A DNA stretch of 64,000 bases from Caulobacterales bacterium. GTDB lineage: Bacteria; Pseudomonadota; Alphaproteobacteria; Caulobacterales; Parvularculaceae. Of the stretch, positions 1-7,162 are shown one piece after another; position 1 is the first letter of the stretch; each line of letters opens with the position of its first letter. The DNA lies in NCBI GenBank assembly GCA_020638525.1, contig JACKIL010000007.1:1-64000 (forward strand), in the 5' to 3' direction. A model generated the notes under the pieces. That model was not told where the DNA came from, ran no database searches, and saw nothing but the letters and a program-made list of their open reading frames with translations. The translations under genes and the position numbers were made by a program.

Positions 1-365
1 CGCGGCTTGACGATCCTGCGCGCGTGAAAGCGGTTCTCGGGCGCCGGCTCAGTGGATCAGAAGATGAGAGGGGCGTTTTCGAAGCGCTCTATTTCACACG
101 CGCGCTGGCGCCTTACCCGCGCGACGGCGCGCCCGATCGTGCGAACTATCACCTGCATATCGGCGTATACGCCTTCCGGAGCGATGCATTGCAGGCTTTC
201 GCGAAAGCTCCGCCAAGCCGGCTCGAGTCCATCGAGCGGCTGGAGCAATTGCGGATTCTGGAAATGGGGGAACGGATCGTCGCTGCGATCGTCGATCACG
301 GCGCGCCGGGCATCGACACGCCAAACGATCTCGCGAACTTCAGAGCGCGTTTCGAAAAGCGCTAG
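1..365 (+). CDS. kdsB: 3-deoxy-manno-octulosonate cytidylyltransferase, C-terminal part
   Basis: The gene is cut by the window start; the reading frame is open from base 3 and ends in TAG at 363-365. The 120 or so residues seen match the C-terminal half of KdsB, the cytosolic enzyme that activates KDO as CMP-KDO for lipopolysaccharide core synthesis. The family signs are the segment ALYFTRALAPYPR, then HLHIGVYAF, then LESIERLEQLRILEMG and the closing GIDTPNDL. The N-terminal nucleotide-binding half lies outside the window, so intactness cannot be judged. An apparent GTG at 24 is internal. A strong hairpin follows directly after the stop, so this is the end of a transcription unit. Confidence 0.9.
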   Translation, partial: RLDDPARVKAVLGRRLSGSEDERGVFEALYFTRALAPYPRDGAPDRANYHLHIGVYAFRSDALQAFAKAPPSRLESIERLEQLRILEMGERIVAAIVDHGAPGIDTPNDLANFRARFEKR

Positions 366-374
366 GCGCGAGAC

Positions 375-416
375 GACTCCGGCGAGGACGCGAACTGTGC
401 GTTCGCCGGAGTCTTT
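375..416 (+). terminator. Rho-independent terminator after kdsB
   Basis: A perfect 11-bp stem (375-385 pairs with 403-413, GACTCCGGCGA with its complement) encloses a 17-nt loop and is followed by TTTC. It starts nine bases after the kdsB stop. The T run is short, but the stem is long and GC-rich. Confidence 0.8.
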
Positions 417-475
417 CGTGCAGTCTTCCTGGGTGATGAAACTCTACGCAACGAAGGGTTTGCGATCATCATGGA

Positions 476-565
476 CTACGCCAGCGAGGCGTAGGTGTAA
501 GCGGCAGGGCCGAATGCTGCGGCGATGACGCCCATGGCGATCAGTATGGAAATCATTTTTGTCAT
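476..565 (-). CDS. 29-residue hydrophobic small protein, function unknown
   Basis: The predicted peptide is 29 residues, starts MTKMISILIAMG and ends TYASLA. It is one hydrophobic segment with a single Lys near the N-terminus, so it could be a small membrane peptide or a cleaved export signal. The main argument that it is real is its start: the ATG at 565 follows a purine-rich GGAGAGAGGAGAG stretch, a far stronger ribosome-binding site than most genes here have. The same frame continues upstream, but that part is Arg-rich and looks like noise. I recognise no family. Confidence 0.5.
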   Translation of the reverse strand: MTKMISILIAMGVIAAAFGPAAYTYASLA

Positions 566-656
566 TGTTCTCTCTCCTCTCTCCTGACGGGGGCTGACAT
601 AGTGCTCCTCGCCCGGTGCGGGAAGACTTGCGGGAAGGCGTTCGCCGCGCGGCGGG

Positions 657-683
657 AACGTTTCGCCGAAACGTTGTTTCGGC
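657..683. promoter_or_regulatory. Two overlapping inverted repeats, candidate operator
   Basis: AACGTTTC-GCC-GAAACGTT (657-675) is a perfect 8-bp inverted repeat. It overlaps a second perfect one, GCCGAAAC-GTT-GTTTCGGC (665-683). The two share the GAAAC arm, so as RNA they would be alternative hairpins and as DNA they offer three alternating half-sites. They lie in the divergent gap between the small peptide gene and scoA, where an operator for the CoA-transferase operon would be expected. The regulator is unknown. Confidence 0.5.
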
Positions 684-730
684 CACTTCAACCCGGCGCG
701 CCGGCGGCTCGGACTGTCGCGGCGGCGCTT

Positions 731-768
731 GGCGGGCCTCGCCACGGTGCGGCGAAGCGCGGCCCGCC
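731..768. repeat. Long imperfect stem-loop upstream of scoA
   Basis: GGCGGGCC (731-738) pairs with GGCCCGCC (761-768). Inside it, TCGCC (739-743) pairs with GGCGA (751-755), leaving a 5-base bulge and a 7-base loop. No T run follows on either strand, so it is not a typical terminator. It could form in the scoA leader if transcription starts upstream. Confidence 0.45.
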
Positions 769-824
769 GGCATGTGGACGGGGCCCCGCTTTTGCGCTAG
801 GTCGGCGTCGACCTAGGAGGCCCC

Positions 825-1523
825 ATGGAGAAACGCTATCAGGACGCCGCTTCGGCGCTCGACGGACTGCTTTTTGACGGCATGACGATCATGGCCGGCG
901 GTTTCGGGCTTTGCGGCATTCCGGAAAACCTCATCGCCGCGATCCGCGACTCGGGCGTGAAGAACCTGACCTTCATCTCGAACAATTGCGGCGTCGACGG
1001 GTTCGGCCTCGGCGTTCTCCTTGAGACGCGTCAGATCGCGCGCATGGTTTCGTCCTATGTCGGCGAGAACAAAGAGTTCGAGCGCCAATTCCTGTCGGGC
1101 GAGCTAGAGCTTGAATTCAACCCGCAGGGAACGCTCGCCGAGCGCATTCGCGCCGGCGGCGCGGGCATTCCGGGCTTCTATACCAAAACGGGCGTCGGCA
1201 CGGTCATCGCCGAAGGCAAGGAGCACAAGGTCTTCAATGGCGAGACCTATATCCTCGAGACGGGCCTCGTCGCCGATCTTTCCATCGTCAAGGCGTGGAA
1301 AGGCGACACGCAAGGCAACCTCGTTTATCGCAAGACGTCGCGGAACTTTAACCCGATGATGGCGACGGCCGGTAAAGTGACGGTCGCGGAAGTCGAGGAA
1401 ATCGTTCCGACCGGCTCGCTCGATCCGGACCACATCCACACGCCGGGCATCTTCGTGCAGCGCATCTTCGCGGGCGTGCAGGAAAAGCGCATCGAGAAGC
1501 GCACGGTGCGCGAGCGGGTCTGA
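825..1523 (+). CDS. scoA: 3-oxoacid CoA-transferase subunit A
   Basis: The 232-residue protein is the usual length for the A subunit of succinyl-CoA:3-ketoacid (acetoacetate) CoA-transferase, which moves CoA from succinyl-CoA to acetoacetate so that ketone bodies can enter the TCA cycle. It has the family segment MIMAGGFGLCGIPENLI near residues 20-37, SNNCGVDGFGLG near 56-67, and a later FNGETYILE block. The start is fixed by AGGAGG just before the ATG at 825. The catalytic Glu belongs to subunit B, here at 2118. Unusually, the two subunit genes are separated by a DUF4287 gene rather than being adjacent. The exact acyl substrate cannot be read from sequence. Confidence 0.93.
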   Translation: MEKRYQDAASALDGLLFDGMTIMAGGFGLCGIPENLIAAIRDSGVKNLTFISNNCGVDGFGLGVLLETRQIARMVSSYVGENKEFERQFLSGELELEFNPQGTLAERIRAGGAGIPGFYTKTGVGTVIAEGKEHKVFNGETYILETGLVADLSIVKAWKGDTQGNLVYRKTSRNFNPMMATAGKVTVAEVEEIVPTGSLDPDHIHTPGIFVQRIFAGVQEKRIEKRTVRERV

Positions 1524-1530
1524 GGCGCGG

Positions 1531-2100
1531 ATGACGTCAACCCTTACCGAGCGGCAGAAGAAATGGTTCGCCTCGGTCCGTGAAGGACTTGAGCGCGACA
1601 CCGGCAAGTCGCTCGACGAATGGGTGAAGATTGTGCGCAAGTGCCCGGAGACGGCGCAGCGCGCGCGCCTTGTGTGGCTGAAGGATAACTATGGTCTGGG
1701 GGTCAATCGGGCCTCAACCGTTCTGGGCGCCGCATTTGAGTCGGGCGCCGGCTGGGACAAGCCCGACGAGTTGATCGCCGCCCTCTGGAAAGACGATGCG
1801 CTTCGCGCGATTTACGAGCGTTTTGACGCCGCCGTGATGAAGCTGAAGGGCGTAACGCGCGGGCCGCGGAAGGGGTACACCGCTTTTTCGCGCGAGTTCC
1901 AGTTTGCGGCGATACGGCCTTATAAGGGCGCGGCGCGCGTGGGGCTCGCTGTTCCTCCGGATGCGAATGAACGTTGCGAGGCGGCCAAGCCGAAGGAAGG
2001 CTGGTCGGAGCGTCTGAAGTCTGTCGTCACGCTGGAAAAGCCGGCGGCGGTGGATGCGGGATTGAAGAAACTGCTGAAACTGGCCTGGGAATTGTCATAG
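1531..2100 (+). CDS. DUF4287/DUF5655-type protein between CoA-transferase subunits
   Basis: The 189-residue soluble protein begins with a helical domain whose GKSLDEWV and later AQRARLVWLKDNYGLGVNRAS are typical of DUF4287. The C-terminal half (from about residue 95) resembles DUF5655, a small alpha/beta domain often fused to it. No enzyme motif is visible and the function of the family is unknown to me. The gene starts 7 bases after the scoA stop and ends 17 bases before the scoB start, in the same direction, so it should be co-transcribed and possibly translationally coupled with both. That position suggests expression together with the transferase, but gives no evidence of a shared function. 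Confidence 0.75.
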   Translation: MTSTLTERQKKWFASVREGLERDTGKSLDEWVKIVRKCPETAQRARLVWLKDNYGLGVNRASTVLGAAFESGAGWDKPDELIAALWKDDALRAIYERFDAAVMKLKGVTRGPRKGYTAFSREFQFAAIRPYKGAARVGLAVPPDANERCEAAKPKEGWSERLKSVVTLEKPAAVDAGLKKLLKLAWELS

Positions 2101-2117
2101 GGCCGAGGAGAATTTCG

Positions 2118-2756
2118 ATGGCATGGGATCGTGACCAGATGGCGGCGCGCGCCGCGCAGGAACTCAAGGACGGCTTTTACGTCAATCTCGGCATCGGCAT
2201 TCCGACGCTCGTTGCAAACTACATTCCGGAAGGCGTCGACGTGACGCTGCAATCGGAGAACGGCATGCTCGGCATGGGGCCGTTTCCGTATGATGACGAA
2301 GTCGATCCCGATCTCATCAACGCCGGCAAGCAGACGATTTCGGAGCTCGATCGCTCTTCTTATTTCTCCTCGGCGGATTCGTTCGCGATGATCCGCGGCG
2401 GCCACATCGACCTGTCGATCCTCGGCGCGATGGAAGTCTCGGAGAAGGGCGATCTCGCCAACTGGATGGTGCCCGGCAAGATGGTGAAGGGCATGGGCGG
2501 TGCGATGGATCTTGTCGCGGGCGTCAAGCGCGTCGTCATCGTCATGGACCATGCGTCGAAAGCGGGTGAATCGAAGCTGCTTCACCAGTGCTCGCTGCCG
2601 CTGACCGGCAAGGAAGTCGTCGATCTCGTCATCACCAATCTCGGCGTCTTCGAAGTCGAGCGCGGCAAGGGCATGAAGCTCATCGAGCTCGCGCCCGACG
2701 TGACGCTTGACGAGGTGAAGGCGCAGACAGAAGCGAAGTTCGAGGTCGCGCTCTAG
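2118..2756 (+). CDS. scoB: 3-oxoacid CoA-transferase subunit B
   Basis: The 212-residue subunit B carries the catalytic glutamate of the CoA-transferase family: Glu47 within LQSENGMLG, which forms the glutamyl-CoA thioester intermediate. GIGIPTLVANYIP precedes it and MGGAMDLVAG and VFEVERGKG follow at the expected places. The reading frame is open further upstream, but the ATG at 2118 is chosen because GAGGAG lies just before it and the protein then begins like other B subunits (MAWDRDQMAARAAQEL). It pairs with scoA, from which it is separated by the DUF4287 gene. Confidence 0.93.
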   Translation: MAWDRDQMAARAAQELKDGFYVNLGIGIPTLVANYIPEGVDVTLQSENGMLGMGPFPYDDEVDPDLINAGKQTISELDRSSYFSSADSFAMIRGGHIDLSILGAMEVSEKGDLANWMVPGKMVKGMGGAMDLVAGVKRVVIVMDHASKAGESKLLHQCSLPLTGKEVVDLVITNLGVFEVERGKGMKLIELAPDVTLDEVKAQTEAKFEVAL

Positions 2757-2772
2757 CCTTTCGGCGCGCTTG

Positions 2773-2792
2773 CGCATCGAGATATCGATGCG
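2773..2792. other. Hairpin after scoB, possible weak terminator
   Basis: CGCATCGA (2773-2780) and TCGATGCG (2785-2792) form a perfect 8-bp stem with a GATA loop. GCGCTTGC occurs on both sides as a direct repeat. There is no T run, so termination is uncertain. It would sit between the CoA-transferase operon and the DUF2306 gene. Confidence 0.4.
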
Positions 2793-2855
2793 GCGCTTGC
2801 CGACCGGGGCCTCGTCGGGCGATCCTCCTCCTCGAAGGTCGGGGAGGAAACAGAG

Positions 2856-3473
2856 ATGTCGCTCGTCAGCAATCTCATGAGGTGGGCGGGATGGGCGCTA
2901 GTTGCGCTTTTCTCGCTGCTGATCGCCTGGGTGTCGCTCGATTACCTTCATCTTGCGGCTGAGGATCTGCGGGTTATTCCCAACCCGCCAAGTGAGGAAT
3001 GGGCCCTGCGATTGCACGCCCTTGGGGGACTTATCGCGCTCGCTGTCGGGCCGTGGCAGTTCATTGGCCTTGTTCGGCGCCGCGCGCCAATCATCCACAA
3101 GACCCTCGGTTATATTTATCTGGCTGGCGTGACGCTTGGCGTCGTCGGCGCTTCGGTTCTTGCGCAGACGCCGCAAGGCGTCGGGGCCAATCGCTTCGCC
3201 TTTGGCATGCTCGCAGTAATCTGGACGATATCGACGGCGCAGGCGCTTCGATTTGCGCTCGCAAAGAATTTCGATGCGCATCGCCGGTGGATGATGCGCT
3301 CCTTCGCGCTCACATTCGCGGCGGTCACATTGCGCCTTGGAATGATGCTTCTTCCGCAAGCGGGGTTTGGCGGAGACGACGCCTACACGATCGTCGCGTG
3401 GGCGTCGTGGACGATCAATCTCGTCCTCGTCGAATGGGTGCTGCTTCCGGCGACATCACGCTCGGGCGCATAG
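2856..3473 (+). CDS. DUF2306 family membrane protein
   Basis: The 205-residue protein has about six hydrophobic segments. It carries the DUF2306 pattern: an early RLHALGG, then GPWQFIG, HKTLGYIYLAGV, and later AHRRWMMRSFALT with conserved His/Arg positions facing helix ends, as in cytochrome b-like four-helix membrane proteins. Function of the family is not established. The start at 2856 has GGGGAGGAAACAG before it. It reads towards the MFS gene on the other strand (24-bp gap). Confidence 0.75.
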   Translation: MSLVSNLMRWAGWALVALFSLLIAWVSLDYLHLAAEDLRVIPNPPSEEWALRLHALGGLIALAVGPWQFIGLVRRRAPIIHKTLGYIYLAGVTLGVVGASVLAQTPQGVGANRFAFGMLAVIWTISTAQALRFALAKNFDAHRRWMMRSFALTFAAVTLRLGMMLLPQAGFGGDDAYTIVAWASWTINLVLVEWVLLPATSRSGA

Positions 3474-3496
3474 AACGATCGGAACTGAGGCAGCGC

Positions 3497-5173
3497 TTAC
3501 GCCTCGTGTTCGACCATTCTGCCCTTTGTTTCTGGCAGGAACAGGGTCACGACGAGCACAGACCCTACAATGATGATGATCGGATACCACAGGCCTGCGT
3601 AGATGTTGCCGGTGGCGGCGACAATCGCGAACGCCGTCGTCGGCAGGAAGCCGCCGAACCAGCCATTGCCGATGTGATAGGGCAGCGACATCGACGTATA
3701 GCGGATGCGAGCCGGGAACAGTTCCACAAGCGTCGCGGCGAGCGGTCCGTATGACATGGTCTGGATCGCGACGAAGAGCGCAATAATGAAGACGACAAGC
3801 GGCTTGTTGATCTTCGCCGGGTCGGCTTCGTCCGGATAGCCGACATCGGCGAGCGCCGTGTGCACTTCCGCGCCGAATGCGGCGATCGCCGCCGTCTTTG
3901 CATCTCCAGAAACTACTCGCGGCTCGGGCGCCGCGATGATCTTCTCGCCGATATGGATTTCAGCCGTCGATCCCGGCGCCATCTCGACGTTTTTATAAGA
4001 AACGCCGGCGCGCGACAGAAGCGACTTCGCAATGTCGCAGGACTTCGTGTCGAACTTGTTGCGGCCGACGGGGTCGAATTGCAGCGAGCAATCGTCCGGG
4101 TCTGCGTGAACCGCAACGGGCGCCGTGCGTTCCGCCGCTGCAAGCGCAGGGTTCGCGGCGAAGGAAAGCGCGTGCAGCAGCGGCAGGTAGGTGAGGCCGG
4201 CGAGAACGAGGCCGGCAAGCAGGATCGGCTTGCGGCCGATCCGGTCGCTCAGCCATCCGAAGAACACATAGAACGGCCCGCCAATGAGGAGGCCGTATGT
4301 GACGAGAACATTCGTCGTAAGCCCGTCGACCTTCAGCATCCGTTCAAGGAAGAAGAGAAGATAGAAGGTGCTTGTATAGAACGAGACGGCTTGACCGGCG
4401 ACTAAGCCAAGCGCGATCAGCACGGTCTTGAGATTGCCCCATTCGCCGAAGGACTCGCGGAAGGGCGCGCCGGATGTCGCGCCTTCTTCTTTCATCTTCT
4501 GGAAGACCGGGCTTTCATTCAGCTTGATCCGTATCCAGAGCGAGACGCCGAGAAGGAAGATCGAGATGATGAAGGGAATGCGCCAGCCCCAGTTTTCGAA
4601 ATCCTCCGCCGCCATGCTCGCGCGCGCGCCCATGATGACGAAAAGCGAGAGGATGAGGCCGAGAACCGCCGTCGTCTGGATCCAACTTGTGTTGAACCCG
4701 CGCTTTTCCGGCGGGGCGTGTTCGGCGACATAAACGGCCGCGCCGCCATATTCCCCGCCAATGGCGAGCCCTTGCAGGAGGCGCAGGAAAATCAGGATCA
4801 CCGGCGCCGCGATGCCGATCGAGTCATAGCCGGGCAGAAGGCCGACGACGAAAGTCGACAGGCCCATTACGCCCATGGTGACGAGGAACGTATTCTTCCG
4901 GCCGACAACATCGCCGACGCGCCCGAAGACGAGCGCGCCAAGCGGGCGCACAATGAAGCCCGCCGCGAATGCCGCAAGTGCGAAGATGAAACTTGTCGTC
5001 TCGTTGACGGCGGAAAAGAAGTGACGGGCGATGTAAGTCGCGAGCGCGCCATAGAGGAAGAAGTCGTACCACTCGAACATCGTGCCGAGCGACGAGGCGC
5101 CGACAATGAGCGCTTCATGCGGCTTCTTCGTTTCCTGCCGATTATTCTCCGGGGCGGGCGCGGCGTGCGTCAT
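3497..5173 (-). CDS. MFS transporter, metabolite:H+ symporter type, with periplasmic insert
   Basis: The 558-residue protein is a 12-helix MFS carrier of the metabolite:H+ symporter group (ProP, ShiA and citrate or ketoglutarate carriers). It has FEWYDFFLYG in helix 1, the loop 2-3 signature GALVFGRVGDVVGRKN, RLLQGLAIGGEYGG in helix 4, and a second GWLSDRIGRKP copy. Relatives are usually near 440 residues. Here about 110 extra residues (roughly 341-456) sit between helices 9 and 10, which by normal topology is periplasmic, and include two Cys 20 residues apart. The start at 5173 is supported by AGGAGAAGTAAGGG. The substrate is unknown; an organic acid or zwitterion is likely from the family. 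Confidence 0.88.
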   Translation of the reverse strand: MTHAAPAPENNRQETKKPHEALIVGASSLGTMFEWYDFFLYGALATYIARHFFSAVNETTSFIFALAAFAAGFIVRPLGALVFGRVGDVVGRKNTFLVTMGVMGLSTFVVGLLPGYDSIGIAAPVILIFLRLLQGLAIGGEYGGAAVYVAEHAPPEKRGFNTSWIQTTAVLGLILSLFVIMGARASMAAEDFENWGWRIPFIISIFLLGVSLWIRIKLNESPVFQKMKEEGATSGAPFRESFGEWGNLKTVLIALGLVAGQAVSFYTSTFYLLFFLERMLKVDGLTTNVLVTYGLLIGGPFYVFFGWLSDRIGRKPILLAGLVLAGLTYLPLLHALSFAANPALAAAERTAPVAVHADPDDCSLQFDPVGRNKFDTKSCDIAKSLLSRAGVSYKNVEMAPGSTAEIHIGEKIIAAPEPRVVSGDAKTAAIAAFGAEVHTALADVGYPDEADPAKINKPLVVFIIALFVAIQTMSYGPLAATLVELFPARIRYTSMSLPYHIGNGWFGGFLPTTAFAIVAATGNIYAGLWYPIIIIVGSVLVVTLFLPETKGRMVEHEA

Positions 5174-5283
5174 CCCTTACTTCTCCTGCTGGGAAAGTTG
5201 ATTTCTACCGGCAGGATGGATGCAACTGCGCCGATGACGGACAATGATCATAGCCCGCCATAAACGCAACCCCTCGGGAATGG

Positions 5284-5832
5284 TTATCGCTTCGAGAGCG
5301 CGCCCATATGCGTGTGCGCTTCTTCGACATAGTGAGCCGAGCCGGCAAGCGCCATCGCGTCTTCGCCCTCGCGCAGATCGCGGAATTTTTTCGCCGGCAT
5401 GCCGGCCCACATCTCACCCTTGGGAACAACTTTCCGGGGGCTGAGGAACGCGCCGGCGGCGAGATAGCCGCCCGTCTGCACGACCGAACCGTCAAGCATG
5501 GTCGAACACATGCCGACAAAGCCGCCGTCTTCGACTGTCGCGCCGTGAAGCATGCATTTGTGGCCGATGAGCGCGTTCTTGCCGATGACCGTCGGCACGC
5601 CGCCAATCTCCGGGTCGTCGCAGTGGATGACCGTTCCGTCCTGAATGTTCGAGCGCTCGCCCACGACGATCTTGTTCGAATCGCCGCGCAAAACGCAGCC
5701 ATACCAGACCGAGGCGTAGGCATGGATCTCAACGTCGCCGCAAATGACGACTCCCGGCGCGATGAAGGCGGTTTCGTGGATGACGGGTTTTTTGTCGCCG
5801 ATCGCGAAGATCAGCGGTTCCATGGTCGACAT
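5284..5832 (-). CDS. Gamma carbonic anhydrase family protein
   Basis: The 182-residue left-handed beta-helix protein of the gamma carbonic anhydrase/YrdA group has hexapeptide repeats through most of its length (for example VVICGDVEIHAYASVW). The three zinc-ligand histidines are visible in TVIHCDD and IGHKCMLHG. CO2 hydration is the family activity, but many members lack it in vitro, so the substrate is left open. The start at 5832 follows AAAGGGTAAGC, which overlaps the maiA stop; the two genes are four bases apart and form one operon with maiA first. Confidence 0.88.
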   Translation of the reverse strand: MSTMEPLIFAIGDKKPVIHETAFIAPGVVICGDVEIHAYASVWYGCVLRGDSNKIVVGERSNIQDGTVIHCDDPEIGGVPTVIGKNALIGHKCMLHGATVEDGGFVGMCSTMLDGSVVQTGGYLAAGAFLSPRKVVPKGEMWAGMPAKKFRDLREGEDAMALAGSAHYVEEAHTHMGALSKR

Positions 5833-5835
5833 TGC

Positions 5836-6477
5836 TTACCCTTTCACTGCGTCAGGCTGGTTGTCGGGATGCGCCTTGATGAAGGCTGGAAGCTTCTGAC
5901 ATCTTTCGTCGATCGCCAAGAGCGTCGGGCAGTTTGAAAGATCGATGTTGAAGCGGCGCGAGGCGAAAATCTGCGGGACGAGAAAAGCATCGGCGATCGT
6001 CGGCTCGTCGCCCACGCAGAATGCGCCGGCGGTCTCGCACGCCATCGCCTCGACAGCGTTGAGCGCGCCGCCAGGCCAGCGATTGAGGAAGGCGGCTTTG
6101 GCTTCGTCACTCACACCGAGCGTTTCCGTCAGGTATTTCTGAATGCGAAGATTGGCGAAAGGCTGCGCTTCGCAGGCGATGGCAGCCGCAATGGCGCGCG
6201 CCTTTGCGCGGAGAATCGGCGTTTTCGGCAGGACGGAAGGCGAGGGGAAGGTTTCCTGAAGAAATTCGATGATCGCGAGCGATTGCGAAATCTCTTCGCC
6301 GGCATCCGTCACGAGCGTCGGCACAAGCGCCTGCGGATTCTTCTTCAAATATTCCGCGCCCGATTGCTCGCCCTTGAGAAGGTTCACCGGCTGGTAGTCG
6401 TAATCGAGGCCTTTCAGGGCGAGTGCGATGCGCACCCGATAGGTCGCGCTGGAACGCCAGTAGCCGAGGAGTTTCAT
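5836..6477 (-). CDS. maiA: Maleylacetoacetate isomerase (zeta-class GST)
   Basis: The 213-residue zeta-class glutathione transferase isomerises maleylacetoacetate to fumarylacetoacetate in tyrosine/homogentisate breakdown, using glutathione as cofactor. The N-terminal thioredoxin-like domain has the diagnostic YWRSSATYRVRIALALKGL, where the SSATYR segment binds glutathione. QSLAIIEFLQETFP follows and the helical domain contains FCVGDEPTIADAFLVPQI. The ATG at 6477 is used because AAGGAAGG precedes it; the frame upstream is Arg-rich and has no family match. It shares an operon with the gamma carbonic anhydrase and faces marR across a palindrome. Other homogentisate genes (hmgA, fahA) are not in the window. 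Confidence 0.9.
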   Translation of the reverse strand: MKLLGYWRSSATYRVRIALALKGLDYDYQPVNLLKGEQSGAEYLKKNPQALVPTLVTDAGEEISQSLAIIEFLQETFPSPSVLPKTPILRAKARAIAAAIACEAQPFANLRIQKYLTETLGVSDEAKAAFLNRWPGGALNAVEAMACETAGAFCVGDEPTIADAFLVPQIFASRRFNIDLSNCPTLLAIDERCQKLPAFIKAHPDNQPDAVKG

Positions 6478-6570
6478 TGTCGCCTTCCTTCCGCGCCGTC
6501 GCGCCTCTTCTGCACGATATTGCGAACCCTCGCCACGCGGCCTATGCGCCTTGCCTCGCTTTGACGGCTC

Positions 6571-6594
6571 ATTTAGTAACATGTGTTACAAAAT
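6571..6594. promoter_or_regulatory. Candidate MarR operator between maiA and marR
   Basis: A 24-bp near-palindrome centred on GTAACA-TG-TGTTAC (6575-6588) extends outward with one mismatch to ATTT...AAAT, so 10 of 11 base pairs are symmetrical. TTGACG at 6561 could be a -35 for marR, which would put the palindrome over the -10 region. MarR dimers typically bind such 16-24 bp sites and repress their own divergent promoters, so this is the natural site for the adjacent regulator. Confidence 0.65.
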
Positions 6595-6676
6595 CCCGCG
6601 TGCGGCGCAAGGCGGAGCATGCTTTGATTTCGCCAGATGGCGCGGGAACCCGCGATGAGCCTTACGAGCGGTGTGG

Positions 6677-7159
6677 ATGAGCAAAGTGAAGCGTGAAGAG
6701 GATGAAGGGCGCGCAGGCGAAGCGCCGGCGAAGGGCTTCGTCCTTTCGGACTTCCTTCCCTATCGGATCGTTTCCGTCGGCCACCTCATCAGCCGGCGCC
6801 TCGCCCACGCCTATGAGAGCGAGAACCTTTCCATTCCCGAATGGCGCGTGCTGGCGGTGATCGCGCAAGCGGACGCGATGGCCGCGCGCGATGTCGTTGC
6901 GCAGACTCCGCTGGACAAGATGGCGGTGAGCCGCGCTGTCGCGTTGCTTGAGAGCAAAGACCTCGTCGCGCGGCGTACGGATGAGCGCGACCGGCGCGTC
7001 TATACGCTGTCGCTGACACCGGCGGGCTCGACCATGTTCAAACGCGTTTCACAGGCGGCCATGGAATTTGAGCGCGCTCTGCTGGCGCCGCTGAGCGCCG
7101 CCGAACGGGCGCAGTTCAAGGCTCTGCTGGCGCGGCTCGAAGCGAGCGCGGCGGGCTGA
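6677..7159 (+). CDS. MarR family transcriptional regulator
   Basis: The 160-residue protein is a winged-helix MarR regulator. It has the N-terminal dimer helix (VGHLISRRLAHAYES), then the helix-turn-helix and recognition helix (DKMAVSRAVALLESKDLV, about residues 75-95) and the wing with the family signature RRTDERDRRVYTLSLTPAG. MarR proteins are usually repressors released by phenolic or aromatic ligands. Facing maiA, it may sense an aromatic catabolite, but that is inference. ATG 6677 is preferred; an in-frame GTG at 6671 is equally possible. Confidence 0.9.
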   Translation: MSKVKREEDEGRAGEAPAKGFVLSDFLPYRIVSVGHLISRRLAHAYESENLSIPEWRVLAVIAQADAMAARDVVAQTPLDKMAVSRAVALLESKDLVARRTDERDRRVYTLSLTPAGSTMFKRVSQAAMEFERALLAPLSAAERAQFKALLARLEASAAG

Positions 7160-7162
7160 CGA

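Noticed and set aside
444..773. Long minus-strand frames around the small hydrophobic peptide
   Set aside because: They are Arg/Pro-rich and low in hydrophobic residues; only the 29-codon part with its strong ribosome-binding site is kept.
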